Assembly: GCF_023806485.1 (NCBI RefSeq)
Contig: NZ_JAMSLR010000006.1
Coordinates: 124,001 to 188,000 of the forward strand
Origin: Thermalbibacter longus
Lineage (GTDB): Bacteria > Chloroflexota > Chloroflexia > Thermomicrobiales > Thermomicrobiaceae
Length of the DNA: 64,000 nt
Direction: 5' to 3'
The notes below the pieces were generated by a model. The model had not been told where the DNA came from. It was given only the letters and a program-made list of their open reading frames with translations, and ran no database searches. Made by a program: the position numbers and the translations under genes. Shown here in pieces: positions 8,253 to 16,927 of the stretch (the first letter of the stretch is position 1; each line of letters opens with the position of its first letter).

Positions 8253-9290
8253 ATGATCGACCTGATCAGCGATACGGCAACCCGGCCATCGCCGGAAATG
8301 CGGCGCTTCATGGCCGAGGCGCCGGTCGGCGACGAGCAGCTCGGCGAGGATCCGTCGGTCAACCGGCTCCAGGAGATGGTCGCGGAGTTGACCGGGAAGG
8401 AGGCCGCGCTCTTCCTCCCATCGGGCACGATGTGCAACATCATCGGGATCAAGCTCCATACTCAGCCCGGTGACAAGATCGTCCTCGAGCGACACGCTCA
8501 CCCCTTCACCTCCGAGGCCGGCGGGCCGGGCCTGCTGGCCGGTGTCATGACCCATCTGGTGGACGGCGTGCGCGGCGTGTTCACCCCACAGCAGGTCGAA
8601 GAGGCTGCCCAGCCGGGTGACGGTATCCACACCCCGCCGACCACGCTCGTGTGTATCGAGAACACCCACAATCGCGGCGGCGGCAAGATCTGGCCGCTCG
8701 AGACCCTTGAGGCGGTCGCTGACAAAGCTCATGATCTGGGCCTCAAGGTGCACCTCGACGGCGCCCGGCTGCTCAACGCCGTCGTGGCTACCGGTATCCC
8801 TGCACATGTCTGGTGTGCCAAGATGGACACCTGCTGGATCGACCTCTCGAAGGGGCTGGGGTGCCCGGTCGGCGCTGTCCTGGCCGGCGATCGCGAGACG
8901 ATTCGCCGGGCCAGGCGCTACAAGCAGATGTTCGGCGGAGCGATGCGCCAGGCAGGGATCATCGCTGCGGCCGGGATCTACGCACTGCAGCACAATGTCG
9001 AGCGGCTAGCAGAGGATCACGCCAATGCTCGCCTGCTGGCTACCGGGTTGGCGGAGATCCCGGGGATCGCGATCGATCCGGACGAGGTCGAGACCAACAT
9101 CGTCTTCTTCGATGTCGCGGGCACTGGCCGGACGGCGCAGGAGATCAACCAGGCGCTGATCGGGCACGGCGTCCGCATGGGCGCAGTGGGCCGCACGCGG
9201 ATGCGCGCGGTCACTCACCTGGATGTCTCCCGCGCCGACATCGAGCGCGCCGTCGAGGTCATGCGGATGGTCGTCGCCGGCGCACGCTGA
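8253..9290 (+). CDS. ltaE: low-specificity L-threonine aldolase
   Basis: This 345-residue, PLP-dependent fold-type I enzyme should cleave L-threonine and L-allo-threonine to glycine and acetaldehyde. Family features seen: the start [34 protein letters not shown], the FLPSGTMCN phosphate loop, [10 protein letters not shown], and the Schiff-base lysine in [11 protein letters not shown] near residue 203. Length is normal for the family. The ATG at 8253 has a GAGGGAGGG ribosome-binding site. It ends 16 bp before a convergent gene. A beta-eliminating lyase is the main alternative within the same family. Confidence 0.92.
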   Translation: MIDLISDTATRPSPEMRRFMAEAPVGDEQLGEDPSVNRLQEMVAELTGKEAALFLPSGTMCNIIGIKLHTQPGDKIVLERHAHPFTSEAGGPGLLAGVMTHLVDGVRGVFTPQQVEEAAQPGDGIHTPPTTLVCIENTHNRGGGKIWPLETLEAVADKAHDLGLKVHLDGARLLNAVVATGIPAHVWCAKMDTCWIDLSKGLGCPVGAVLAGDRETIRRARRYKQMFGGAMRQAGIIAAAGIYALQHNVERLAEDHANARLLATGLAEIPGIAIDPDEVETNIVFFDVAGTGRTAQEINQALIGHGVRMGAVGRTRMRAVTHLDVSRADIERAVEVMRMVVAGAR

Positions 9291-9306
9291 CCGGCCGCGT
9301 GGGTGA

Positions 9307-10932
9307 CTACGGCGCCCACACCGAGACGCTGTTGCGCTGGTCCAACCTGAGCGCCTCGAATGCCGACCACGACAGCTCGACGGCCCAGCGACTACGCCAC
9401 TGCGCGACATGGTGGGTTGCCACCGTATCGCCGATCGTGCACCACAGCCCTACGCCGTTGGCGGTTAGGAAAAGCCGCTGGCCGGGACGGAAATCGGGGT
9501 GCACGCAGTAGTAGCCGTTCGGGTCGAGCTGCCATCCGGGCACCGCGCCGCCCCACCCGGCGTGGCGGCGCAGGGCTCCCTCCCACCAGGCGACCGTGTA
9601 TCCCGGGTCGTAGTAGGCCGCCTGACCCCGGGCGATCAGCCGGTACGTCTTCCGCTCGCTGAGGGTCGGCGGGCTCTGAAACGCTGCGCGGTACTCCTGC
9701 GCCTTCTGGAGAACCTGGTCAGCCCCGCTGGCGATCTGCGCCGCCTGGAGGTAGAGCGCCAGTGCAGCGTGCCAGTCCTGTTGCTCGCTGGCCAGGCGCT
9801 TCAGCTCGCGCGCGGCGAGTTCGGCATTGACCGCAGGGTCGAGTGGGAACGGTACCCCGCTTCGCTGGCTGACCGCGATGGGTACCTGAAAGAGGCCGAG
9901 CCCGATCCCCGGCTTGACCGCTAGCGGATCGAAGTTGCTGGCCACGGCGGCCAGGGCAGCGAACAGGTAGGGATCGACACCCTGGGCGACCGCCTTGCTG
10001 ACGATAATCTCCCCGAGCGGCACCCCACCCGCCAATCCGAGCAGGCTGCGATCGTCTGGCACACTCAGCTCTCGCCAGGCCCGGTAGTGCTGGCCAGCGT
10101 TGTTCGCCTCCACTCTCCAGGGCTCAGGATTAGCCGGTGTGTAGGTCAACACCCGGCGCTCGAACGCCTGGATCAACACGCGCTCCTGCCGGCCGCCGAC
10201 GACAGTGTCGATCCAGAACGGCTCGGTGAGTGGTAGGCCGGCGAGCTCTTGCCAGGAGATCGACTGCCGGTTCATCCAATCCCAGAACACCTGCGGAATG
10301 TTGTGCCCGAGCCGTTCCTCGTAGTACCCGATCGCCACCGTGCTGTCCGCGACGGCATTCTCCACGACCTGCCCATCGGCGCGCACGAGCGCAGTCACCG
10401 GCTGACCCACGCGGTTCGGCTGCCGGCGTGCCTGGGGGTTCTCGCCGACCGAGGCCAGCGGCTGGAGCGCCGCATAGGTGGGCGCAAGCGCGTTCCCGAC
10501 CGTGTCGCCTGCTACCGGGATCTGCGCTGGTGCGACGGCGATGAAGGTAGCGTCCCCGAGCTGAATCTGGCCGGCGATCATCTCGCGGACGAGCAGCCCG
10601 GACGTGACCCGGCTCGGATCGCCAGGTGGGCGCTCCGGATGAGTCAGCTCGAGTCGCCCCTTGTCGAAGTAGTAGACCGTACGGGCGCCGGAGGGCGATT
10701 CCCGGTACGGCTCGAGCGCTACTGCGCGCACCGCCGGGCCGAGTAGCCATGATCGGCTCGCGCTCTCGAACAGGACCTGCCCGTCGAACCGGTACCACAC
10801 GTCTGGAACAGGCGTCGCGAGTGAGAGCGGATCGACAGAAAGTTCGGCCGCGTGCGTCGACGCATGACCGGCCAGGCTGGCGACCAGCGCGCAGCCGGCC
10901 ACCAGCCGTAGGACCGCTTTTCCAATGGACAC
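9307..10932 (-). CDS. secreted lytic-transglycosylase-like protein
   Basis: A 541-residue exported protein. Residues 1-29 form a signal peptide (basic start, LVAGCALVASLAGHA, then THAAEL). The middle (roughly 40-300) has aromatic repeats of the kind YYFDKGRLELTHPE and FERRVLTYTPANPEPWRVE, seen in secreted Chloroflexota proteins. Residues about 310-410 resemble an SLT transglycosylase-like domain (KAVAQGVDPYLFAALAAVAS, then GLGLFQVP), though the catalytic Glu of true transglycosylases is not obvious. Residues about 435-541 look like an RlpA/3D-type beta-barrel (ARGQAAYYDPG, then CTIGDTV). It starts at a GTG behind GGGAGGGGGG and a strong promoter lies upstream. Confidence 0.7.
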   Translation of the reverse strand: MSIGKAVLRLVAGCALVASLAGHASTHAAELSVDPLSLATPVPDVWYRFDGQVLFESASRSWLLGPAVRAVALEPYRESPSGARTVYYFDKGRLELTHPERPPGDPSRVTSGLLVREMIAGQIQLGDATFIAVAPAQIPVAGDTVGNALAPTYAALQPLASVGENPQARRQPNRVGQPVTALVRADGQVVENAVADSTVAIGYYEERLGHNIPQVFWDWMNRQSISWQELAGLPLTEPFWIDTVVGGRQERVLIQAFERRVLTYTPANPEPWRVEANNAGQHYRAWRELSVPDDRSLLGLAGGVPLGEIIVSKAVAQGVDPYLFAALAAVASNFDPLAVKPGIGLGLFQVPIAVSQRSGVPFPLDPAVNAELAARELKRLASEQQDWHAALALYLQAAQIASGADQVLQKAQEYRAAFQSPPTLSERKTYRLIARGQAAYYDPGYTVAWWEGALRRHAGWGGAVPGWQLDPNGYYCVHPDFRPGQRLFLTANGVGLWCTIGDTVATHHVAQWRSRWAVELSWSAFEALRLDQRNSVSVWAP

Positions 10933-11058
10933 GTTCCCCCCTCCCGCTTCCCGAAGCGCGGACGGATTCGCTCCCCATCCCGATCGATGCAGGCCGCTTC
11001 CCTTCGGCCTGCTCCGGCGTCCTCCAGCACGACGCCGCGCCCGTCGCGGGCTGCGGGT

Positions 11059-11087
11059 AGTCTAACCATAAGAGAGAGTGTTGTCAA
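11059..11087 (-). promoter_or_regulatory. near-consensus promoter for the secreted transglycosylase-like gene
   Basis: On the minus strand TTGACA (11087-11082), a 17-bp spacer and TAGACT (11064-11059). It points to the gene starting at 10932, giving a leader of about 120 nt. Confidence 0.65.
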
Positions 11088-11272
11088 GGAAGCGTGTAAG
11101 AAAAGAATGAGACTTGCGGAGTCTAATCATCACGAGAGTGACATGGATATCTGGGTGAATCTCAGAATCGTTCAGCAATTGGTATGATGACATGGCGAGA
11201 CTAAAATGTAATAGGCCCGTCTCGTGCGGGACAAGCTAGCTTCGAAAGTTGTTGTGTGGACAATTATTCCAG

Positions 11273-11306
11273 CCGGTCGCCGCGGGAGTCCGCTCGCGGC
11301 GACCGG
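11273..11306. repeat. perfect 12-bp hairpin between divergent genes
   Basis: CCGGTCGCCGCG pairs perfectly with CGCGGCGACCGG around a 10-nt loop. Because the flanking genes diverge (10932 minus, 11530 plus), it is unlikely to be a normal terminator. It lies at the edge of a locally AT-rich patch (about 11060-11275). The remainder of the 10933-11529 gap holds the transglycosylase promoter but no gene I can support. Confidence 0.6.
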
Positions 11307-11529
11307 GCGCGGGTGGCACCGTGTTGCCCAGCTCCCGAGGCAACGGCACGCTGGGCGTGACAGAGCCGGTTCGGCGCGGTCATACTTGTGCTGTCCGCCG
11401 GACGCCGGTGGTTGCGAGGCAATGGCTGGTATCATCCAGCCGAGCTCGATCCGGCTGCGCCGCGCGCCGAATGGCGGAACGTGCTCCACATGTGATCGAC
11501 TCGCTCGGCCTTCGAGTGAAGGAGGGAGC

Positions 11530-11835
11530 ATGGCCAAGCTCTCGCCAGAGGAGATCGATGCCGCGCTGTCCGAGTTGCCCGGCTGGCAACGAGAGGAAGA
11601 AGCGCTTGTCAAGGAGTTCCGCTTCAAGACGTTCCGGGAGGCAATGGCGTTCGTCAACGAGGTGGCCGACCTGGCCCGCCGGCTTCGGCATCATCCCGAG
11701 ATCGTCATCAACTACAACCGGGTCAGGCTCAGGCTGACCACGCACGACGAGGCCGGCATCACCGGCAAAGATACCGAGTTCGCGCGCCAGCTCGAATCCA
11801 GCGAGCTCGCGCGAGGCCGGCCACAGGAGCAGTAA
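11530..11835 (+). CDS. phhB: pterin-4a-carbinolamine dehydratase
   Basis: A 101-residue protein of the PCD/DCoH family, which dehydrates 4a-hydroxy-tetrahydropterin after aromatic amino acid hydroxylation. Length is typical. The family core is visible: LPGWQREEEALVKEFRFKTF, AMAFVNEVADLARRLRHHPE and VRLRLTTHDEAGITGKD, giving the paired histidines (RHHPE) and the TH of the active site. The ATG at 11530 follows GGAGGGAGC. No phenylalanine hydroxylase is present in the window, so the physiological partner is unknown; some bacterial homologues work in pterin recycling or molybdopterin pathways. Confidence 0.9.
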   Translation: MAKLSPEEIDAALSELPGWQREEEALVKEFRFKTFREAMAFVNEVADLARRLRHHPEIVINYNRVRLRLTTHDEAGITGKDTEFARQLESSELARGRPQEQ

Positions 11836-12031
11836 CGCCGGGCGCTCGATCACGGCATATGCTGCCCTGGCCATCCCTAGCTCGCTCGGCCCCGGCGATC
11901 GCCGAGGCCACGCCGGACGCCCGGTGGCATGGTAGCCGCGCGGGCGTGCTCAGCGCCCAACCAGCAACAGGCGCGTGGAACCGGCTCGACTTCGAACGCG
12001 CGGCGCTCGCTAGGTCTCCTCAGAGGATCGG

Positions 12032-12691
12032 TCAGCCCTCCAGCAACCGGCTCAGCGCCTCCCAGCTCAACCGGGTAACCACCAGGTCGGCGGCCGCGAG
12101 CCGCTTCTTCCACCCCTGGCGGTCGACCGCTAGGCAGCGCATCCCGGCAGCCCGGGCGGCGCTCACGCCGGCCGGCGCGTCCTCGACGGCGATGCACGCG
12201 CCGGGCTCCAGTCCCAGCCGGCGGGCCGCCAGCAGGTAGGGCTCCGGATCCGGCTTGCCGCAGATGACCTCATCGCCGCTCACCACCACCGCAATGAGCC
12301 CGCCGATCCCCAGCCGCTCAGTCGCCCAGACGATCTCTGACGCCAGCGCGCCCGAGACGATTCCGACCGTTAGGCCGGCGGCGTGTGCCGCCCGCAGCGT
12401 CTCGACCCCGTCGGCGAGCGGGCGCACGTCGGCCGCGAACCGCTCGGCGTAGCGGGTCGCCTTGCGCTGCAGCAATGCTGGCAGCGCATCCGCCGGTAGG
12501 CCGCGAGCAGCCAGGTACTCGGCCAGGGCGCTGTGGTCGGGCCGGCCGAGCATCCAGCGCGCGTAGTCCGCCTCGTCGAGCGTTCCTAGTCCGAGATCCT
12601 CAAGTGCCGCGCGGGTCGCCGCGAAGTGGGCCGGCTCGCTGTCGATCAGCACGCCGTCGAGGTCGAACAACACCGCCCTGCCGATCGTCAT
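12032..12691 (-). CDS. HAD-superfamily phosphatase (beta-phosphoglucomutase-like)
   Basis: A 219-residue hydrolase of HAD subfamily IA. Motif I is FDLDGVLIDSEP near residue 9 with the nucleophile Asp and the second Asp acting as acid/base. Motif II is IVSGAL near 112, motif III the lysine in CGKPDPEPY near 145, and motif IV VEDAPAGVSAARAAG near 169. A helical cap sits between motifs I and II. The architecture fits a sugar-phosphate phosphatase or beta-phosphoglucomutase; substrate cannot be read from sequence. The gene is monocistronic as far as I can see. Confidence 0.88.
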   Translation of the reverse strand: MTIGRAVLFDLDGVLIDSEPAHFAATRAALEDLGLGTLDEADYARWMLGRPDHSALAEYLAARGLPADALPALLQRKATRYAERFAADVRPLADGVETLRAAHAAGLTVGIVSGALASEIVWATERLGIGGLIAVVVSGDEVICGKPDPEPYLLAARRLGLEPGACIAVEDAPAGVSAARAAGMRCLAVDRQGWKKRLAAADLVVTRLSWEALSRLLEG

Positions 12692-12894
12692 GTCCTGCGC
12701 TCCTGATCGATCCCAGCGTCGTCCCCGGCCCGACCTGGCGGCCGCGTGGCCGTCCCAGCGTAGCGCACCCCGCCGCCAGCCGCCACGGCCTCATGCGTGG
12801 CGGCGGGCGCGCGAGCAGCGGCACGCGCGCGAGCAGCTTCCTGGCGCGGCAACGTGCTTGATCTCATTCATTACTAATCATCTCTCATTTATCA

Positions 12895-12924
12895 CTTGAC
12901 ATCGGTCAAGAATATCGCTATGCT
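12895..12924 (+). promoter_or_regulatory. strong promoter with a palindromic operator over its -35 box
   Basis: TTGACA at 12896-12901, 17-bp spacer, TATGCT at 12919-12924. The -35 box is part of the palindrome CTTGAC-ATCG-GTCAAG (12895-12910). A TAAGGAGGTG ribosome-binding site at 12931-12940 precedes the ATG at 12945. The palindrome suggests repression of the DUF2089 operon by a DNA-binding dimer. Confidence 0.7.
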
Positions 12925-12944
12925 GGAACCTAAGGAGGTGACCG

Positions 12945-13370
12945 ATGCGCCACGCGCCGCAACAGTGCCCGACCTGCGGCCAGCCCCTGGAGATCCGCGA
13001 GCTGGCTTGTCCCGCCTGCGCCACCGTGCTCCGCGGTCGCTGGGTCGCCAGCCCGTTCAGCCGGCTCAGCCCTGACCAGCAGGCCTTCCTCGCGCTCTTC
13101 GTCCGCAGCCGGGGCAACCTGAGCGAGGTCGAGCGCGCGCTGGGGGTGTCCTACCCGACGGTGCGTGCCAAGCTGGAGGAGATCATCGCCGCGCTGGAGG
13201 AGCCGGAGCCCGCGCTTCGCTCTCCGGCCTCCCGCTCCGAGATCCTCGAGCGTGTCGCCCGCGGCGAGCTGAGCCCGGCTGAGGCGCTGGCGCTCCTCCG
13301 CCGGTCAGGCGAGCGGGCCCCAGCGGGCTCATCGGAGGAGGTTCCTGATGAAGACGCGCCAGCGTCGTGA
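12945..13370 (+). CDS. DUF2089 family zinc-ribbon/HTH protein
   Basis: A 141-residue protein of the DUF2089 type. An N-terminal zinc ribbon is visible (CPTCGQPL near residue 8 and CPACATVL near 25), followed by a helix-turn-helix-like part (FVRSRGNLSEVERALGVSYP and TVRAKLEEI near 58-86) and a C-terminal SHOCT-like stretch (ILERVARGELSPAEALALLR). This predicts DNA binding; an autoregulator of the operon is a reasonable inference. It is first in an operon: its last 23 bases overlap the DUF4097 gene in another frame. Near-perfect ribosome-binding site. Confidence 0.85.
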   Translation: MRHAPQQCPTCGQPLEIRELACPACATVLRGRWVASPFSRLSPDQQAFLALFVRSRGNLSEVERALGVSYPTVRAKLEEIIAALEEPEPALRSPASRSEILERVARGELSPAEALALLRRSGERAPAGSSEEVPDEDAPAS

Positions 13371-14613
13371 GATTCCGGCGAGTGGCATTCGCCGGGTCGA
13401 GCTCGAGGCCGACCAGGCCCGCGTTGCTGTCCGCTGGGCCGATACCGACACGATCGCGATCGAGCATGATCCCGAGCTCGAGCTCTCGGTCGAGCCGGCT
13501 GACGACCAGCTCTATATCGGCGCGGTCGGCCCCGCGGGCGGGGGTGTCAGCCGGCTGCAGGTCAGCGAGCAGGGGATCGTCGTCCGGCTGGGCGATCGCG
13601 GCGGTATCTCGATTGGCCCGCAGGGCATCGAGCTCGAGGGCTTAGGGCTCGGCCGCCGGAGAAAGGCGCCGGTCGTGCCCGGTGTCTACCCGCTGGCACT
13701 GACGCTGCCTCGCTCCCTCCCGGAGCTGGTCGCCGCCGTGCGCCGCGGCGCGCTGCTACTCGAAGGGGCGCGGGGTCGGGTCAAAGCCAGCCTGGATGAC
13801 GGGGATCTGACCGTTCAGGGGGGAGAGGGGCAGTTTGCCGGCGCCACCGGCAGCGGCGATGTCCTGGTCGAGGGCTTTTCCGGGGAGGTCGACGTATCCA
13901 GCGGCTCCGGAGAGGTTGCCCTTCGCGGCGTCGCCGGCCCGGTCACGGTCAAGACCGGCAGCGGCGACGTGGTTGCCCGCGAGGGGCGCGGCCCGCTGGC
14001 GATCGTCGTCGGCTCCGGCGATGTCCAGGTCATCGCCTGCGATTGTCCCTCGCTCTCGATCAAAGCAGGCAGTGGCCAGGTGAGCGTGCGCGAGAGCACG
14101 GTCGAGGAGACGACGATCAAGGCCGGCTCCGGCGATATCTCGGCTCAAGCCTGGCTCGGTCTCGGCCGGCACGAGTACGCGTCGGGCAGCGGCGACATCT
14201 CCGTGGCGCTCCCGCGTGGTCTCCCAGCCCGGATCGAGGTCACGACCCGCGGAGACGTCGAGTCGAGCATCCCGCTGGTCGTCGTCGGCCAGCGCGGGCC
14301 GCGCAGTGCCTTCGGCCGGCGGCTGGTCGGCAGTGTGGGGGAGGGCTCCGGGCAGCGGGCCGAGGTGATCGTGCGCTCGAACCAGGGCGACGTTCGCCTG
14401 GGCTGGCTCGACCGGCCGGCCCCGGCGACCGCGCGTCCGGCACCGCCACCGCCCCCGCCGCCACCGCCTGAGACCGGTGGTGGGGCCACTCCGGCGCGCC
14501 GGGAGGCCACGACGACCGCTGACGACGAGGCGCGCGCCATCCTCGAGGCGCTGGCCCAGGGCGAGATCACCGTCGAGGAGGCCCAGTTCCTGCTCGACCG
14601 GCTGTTGCGGTGA
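13348..14613 (+). CDS. DUF4097-type beta-helix protein
   Basis: A 421-residue protein. Residues about 130-330 carry a repeated SGSGDV/AGSGQV pattern (for example GATGSGDVLVEGFSGEVDVS, VKTGSGDVVA, VVGSGDVQV, IKAGSGDIS), the signature of DUF4097 putative adhesin beta-helices. No signal peptide or membrane segment is visible, so despite the adhesin label it appears cytoplasmic. A run of about ten prolines near residue 371 leads to a C-terminal helix (ILEALAQGEITVEEAQFLLD) that repeats the motif at the end of the DUF2089 protein. It overlaps that gene by 23 bases. The shared terminal helix suggests the two proteins interact or share a partner. Confidence 0.82.
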   Translation: MKTRQRREIPASGIRRVELEADQARVAVRWADTDTIAIEHDPELELSVEPADDQLYIGAVGPAGGGVSRLQVSEQGIVVRLGDRGGISIGPQGIELEGLGLGRRRKAPVVPGVYPLALTLPRSLPELVAAVRRGALLLEGARGRVKASLDDGDLTVQGGEGQFAGATGSGDVLVEGFSGEVDVSSGSGEVALRGVAGPVTVKTGSGDVVAREGRGPLAIVVGSGDVQVIACDCPSLSIKAGSGQVSVRESTVEETTIKAGSGDISAQAWLGLGRHEYASGSGDISVALPRGLPARIEVTTRGDVESSIPLVVVGQRGPRSAFGRRLVGSVGEGSGQRAEVIVRSNQGDVRLGWLDRPAPATARPAPPPPPPPPPETGGGATPARREATTTADDEARAILEALAQGEITVEEAQFLLDRLLR

Positions 14614-14645
14614 GGCAAGCGAGGGTGGCTGGGAGGGAGAGTGCC

Positions 14646-15632
14646 ATGCACGCCATCGAGGCCGAGCATCTCCGGCGCACGTTCCAGCGCCGCGGCTGGC
14701 TGCGGCGCCGTGGCCGGGAGATCGTCGCGGTCGATGACGTCACCTTCGCCGTCGAGGCCGGCACGATCTACGGCCTCCTCGGTCATAACGGCGCGGGGAA
14801 GACGACCACGATCAAGATGCTCTCGACGCTGCTCATTCCCACCAGCGGCCGGGCGAGCGTGGCCGGCTTCGACGTGGTGCGCCAGGAGCGGGAGGTGCGG
14901 CGCCGGCTAGGCGTGGTGCTGGGCGGCGACCGTGGCCTCTACGGCAAGATCTCCGCGCGCGATAACCTGCTCTACTTCGGCCGGCTCTACGGCCTGCCCC
15001 GCGAGCGACTGCTGCGCCGGGTCGAGGAGCTGTTGGAGCTGGTCGGCCTGGCTGACCGGGCCGATGACCGGGTAGAGGGCTTCTCCCGCGGGATGAAGCA
15101 GCGGCTGCACTTGGCCAAGGCCCTGCTCCACGACCCGCCGGTGATCTTCCTCGACGAGCCCACGATCGGGCTCGACCCGGCGGCCGCCGTCAGCCTCCGG
15201 CGCGCAATCAAAGCCCTGGCGCCCGAGCACACCGTGCTGCTTACGACCCATTACCTCCACGAGGCGGACGAGCTGTGCGACCGGATCGCCATCATCGACC
15301 ACGGCCGTATCGTGCTGGAGGACACCCCGTCCGGCATCAAGCGCCGGGTGGATACCGACCAGCGGCTGCGGCTCCGCGTCAGCGGCCTGCCGGCGGCGAC
15401 GCTGGCCGCCATGCTGGAGTCCTGCCCGGCCGTGCGGTCGGTCGCCCTTCCGGCGAGCCGCGACGGCGAGGCTGAGCTGGTGCTCAAGTGTCACGATCGG
15501 GCGCGGGCCATCGACGAGGTGGTTGGCCTCGTCCACCGGCAGGGCGGGCGGATCGAGGTCATCGAGGCGCTCGAGCCGACGCTCGAGGACGCCTTCCTGG
15601 CCCTGACGAACGGAGCCGTCGCGTGCGTCTGA
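14646..15632 (+). CDS. ABC-2 type exporter ATP-binding protein
   Basis: A 328-residue ATPase of the drug/polysaccharide ABC-2 class. Walker A GHNGAGKTTT is near residue 47, the signature FSRGMKQRLHLAKAL near 145, Walker B VIFLDEPTIGLDP near 165 and the H-loop LLTTHYLHEADEL near 200. The C-terminal 90 residues form the accessory domain usual in DrrA-like proteins. I start it at the ATG at 14646 behind GGGAGGGAGA; a GTG at 14610 is in frame but lacks a good site. It follows the DUF4097 gene by 32 bp and overlaps the permease by 10 bases. Substrate unknown. Confidence 0.9.
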   Translation: MHAIEAEHLRRTFQRRGWLRRRGREIVAVDDVTFAVEAGTIYGLLGHNGAGKTTTIKMLSTLLIPTSGRASVAGFDVVRQEREVRRRLGVVLGGDRGLYGKISARDNLLYFGRLYGLPRERLLRRVEELLELVGLADRADDRVEGFSRGMKQRLHLAKALLHDPPVIFLDEPTIGLDPAAAVSLRRAIKALAPEHTVLLTTHYLHEADELCDRIAIIDHGRIVLEDTPSGIKRRVDTDQRLRLRVSGLPAATLAAMLESCPAVRSVALPASRDGEAELVLKCHDRARAIDEVVGLVHRQGGRIEVIEALEPTLEDAFLALTNGAVACV

Positions 15633-16462
15633 TCGCTGGGGCAGCACCGCCCAGTTCGCCACTAGCTGGCTTCCTGGCCGTCGTCTGGGCCACTGCGTGG
15701 GCCGAGATCCAGCGCCGCGTGGCGTATGCCATCCACATGATCCGTGGCCCGGTCTTCCCGGCGCTCTACTACCTGACACTGCTCATCGCCTACCGGGCCG
15801 CCGGCCGGAGTGTCGTCGCCGGGGTAGACGTCGAGGGCTACCTGCTGGTTGGGACGATCGGCATCCTGCTCTGGTCGTCCAACCTCTGGGCCAGCGGCTA
15901 CGCGATCGAGCATGAGCGGCAGGAGGGGACGCTGCTGGCGCTCCTGCTCACCCCGGCCGGCCGGTCGGCGGTCGTCTTCGGCTACGGGCTCGGCGACTGG
16001 GCCGTCTGGGTGCTGCCGAGCGCCCTGGTCACCGGGCTGCTGGCCTGGGGCTTTGGGGTGGAGCTGGTCGTGCGCGACCCGCTGGCGTTGCTGCTCGCCG
16101 CGGTTGGCCTGCTGGGGAGCACGCTGGCGCTCGGTTACGCGCTCGCTGGGTTCTTCGTCCTCTCGCGCCGGGCCAACCTGCTGGCCAACTTCCTCCAGAG
16201 CCCGATCTACCTGCTCGGCGGCATGGTAGTGCCGGTGTCCGCGCTGCCGGCGCCGCTCGACCGGTTCGCCGCCGTCTTTCCCATCAGTGCTGGGATGGAC
16301 GCCCTGCGCCTAACCCTGCTGGCCGGCGCTGGCCTCGGCGCCATTGCCCCGCTGCTGCTCAAGCTCGCGGTGCTCTCGGCAGTGCTGCTCGTCGCCGGGT
16401 TCGCTGGGCTGCGGCTGGTGGAGCGGGCAGCCAAGCGCGGCGACGAGCTGGGGCTGGAGTGA
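15623..16462 (+). CDS. ABC-2 type exporter permease (first)
   Basis: A 279-residue membrane protein with about six hydrophobic segments and the ABC-2 permease pattern: a charged N terminus, the EHERQEGTLLALLLTPAGRS cytoplasmic loop, and a conserved PIYLLGGMVVPVSALPAPLD segment late in the protein. The GTG at 15623 overlaps the ATPase stop by 10 bases, so the two are coupled. Together with the second permease at 16928 it probably forms a heterodimeric channel. Confidence 0.88.
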   Translation: MRLIAGAAPPSSPLAGFLAVVWATAWAEIQRRVAYAIHMIRGPVFPALYYLTLLIAYRAAGRSVVAGVDVEGYLLVGTIGILLWSSNLWASGYAIEHERQEGTLLALLLTPAGRSAVVFGYGLGDWAVWVLPSALVTGLLAWGFGVELVVRDPLALLLAAVGLLGSTLALGYALAGFFVLSRRANLLANFLQSPIYLLGGMVVPVSALPAPLDRFAAVFPISAGMDALRLTLLAGAGLGAIAPLLLKLAVLSAVLLVAGFAGLRLVERAAKRGDELGLE

Positions 16463-16685
16463 GCGCGATGCGGGACGGGCGGATGCTCCACCGGGCGATC
16501 TCTGGAACCGATCGGCCTCCGCGCGCGTTCTACTCCTTGTCGCCTGCGTCCGCCGGCACTCGGGTCGCGTCCGGAGCGCGAGCCGCGGTCTCCTGCCGGG
16601 CCGGCGCGAAGGGAGCGCCCTTGCCCATCGGCGTTGACGACAGGGACGGAGGCGCTGCGCGCGAGACGAAGAGAGGTGGTGTGCG

Positions 16686-16898
16686 ATGACGCTGAACCCG
16701 TTGCTCTCCGAATTGATGGTAGAGGACCGCCGGAACCAGCTCCTCGAGCGGGCCGCTCAGGAGCGGCGAGCGGCTCTGGCCGTGCCGTCCCTGCGCCAGC
16801 CTGGGCGGGTACGCCAGGAGCTGGGGCACGCCCTCATGCGGCTGGGTGCGCGGGTCGCTGGGGTACCCCCGGCCCACGAGCCGTCCCCGGTCGGGTGA
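16686..16898 (+). CDS. small helical hypothetical protein
   Basis: A 70-residue protein with the start MTLNPLLSELMVEDRRNQLL and a charged, Arg/Glu-rich helix after it. Short proteins with such N-terminal helices are common in this phylum and are unassigned. It sits between the two ABC-2 permease genes and has a GAGAGGTGG stretch before its ATG. Codon bias fits a gene. It could regulate or accompany the exporter, but nothing in the sequence shows this. Confidence 0.5.
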   Translation: MTLNPLLSELMVEDRRNQLLERAAQERRAALAVPSLRQPGRVRQELGHALMRLGARVAGVPPAHEPSPVG

Positions 16899-16927
16899 GC
16901 CGGACCGGGCGAGCAGAGGAGAGCGGG

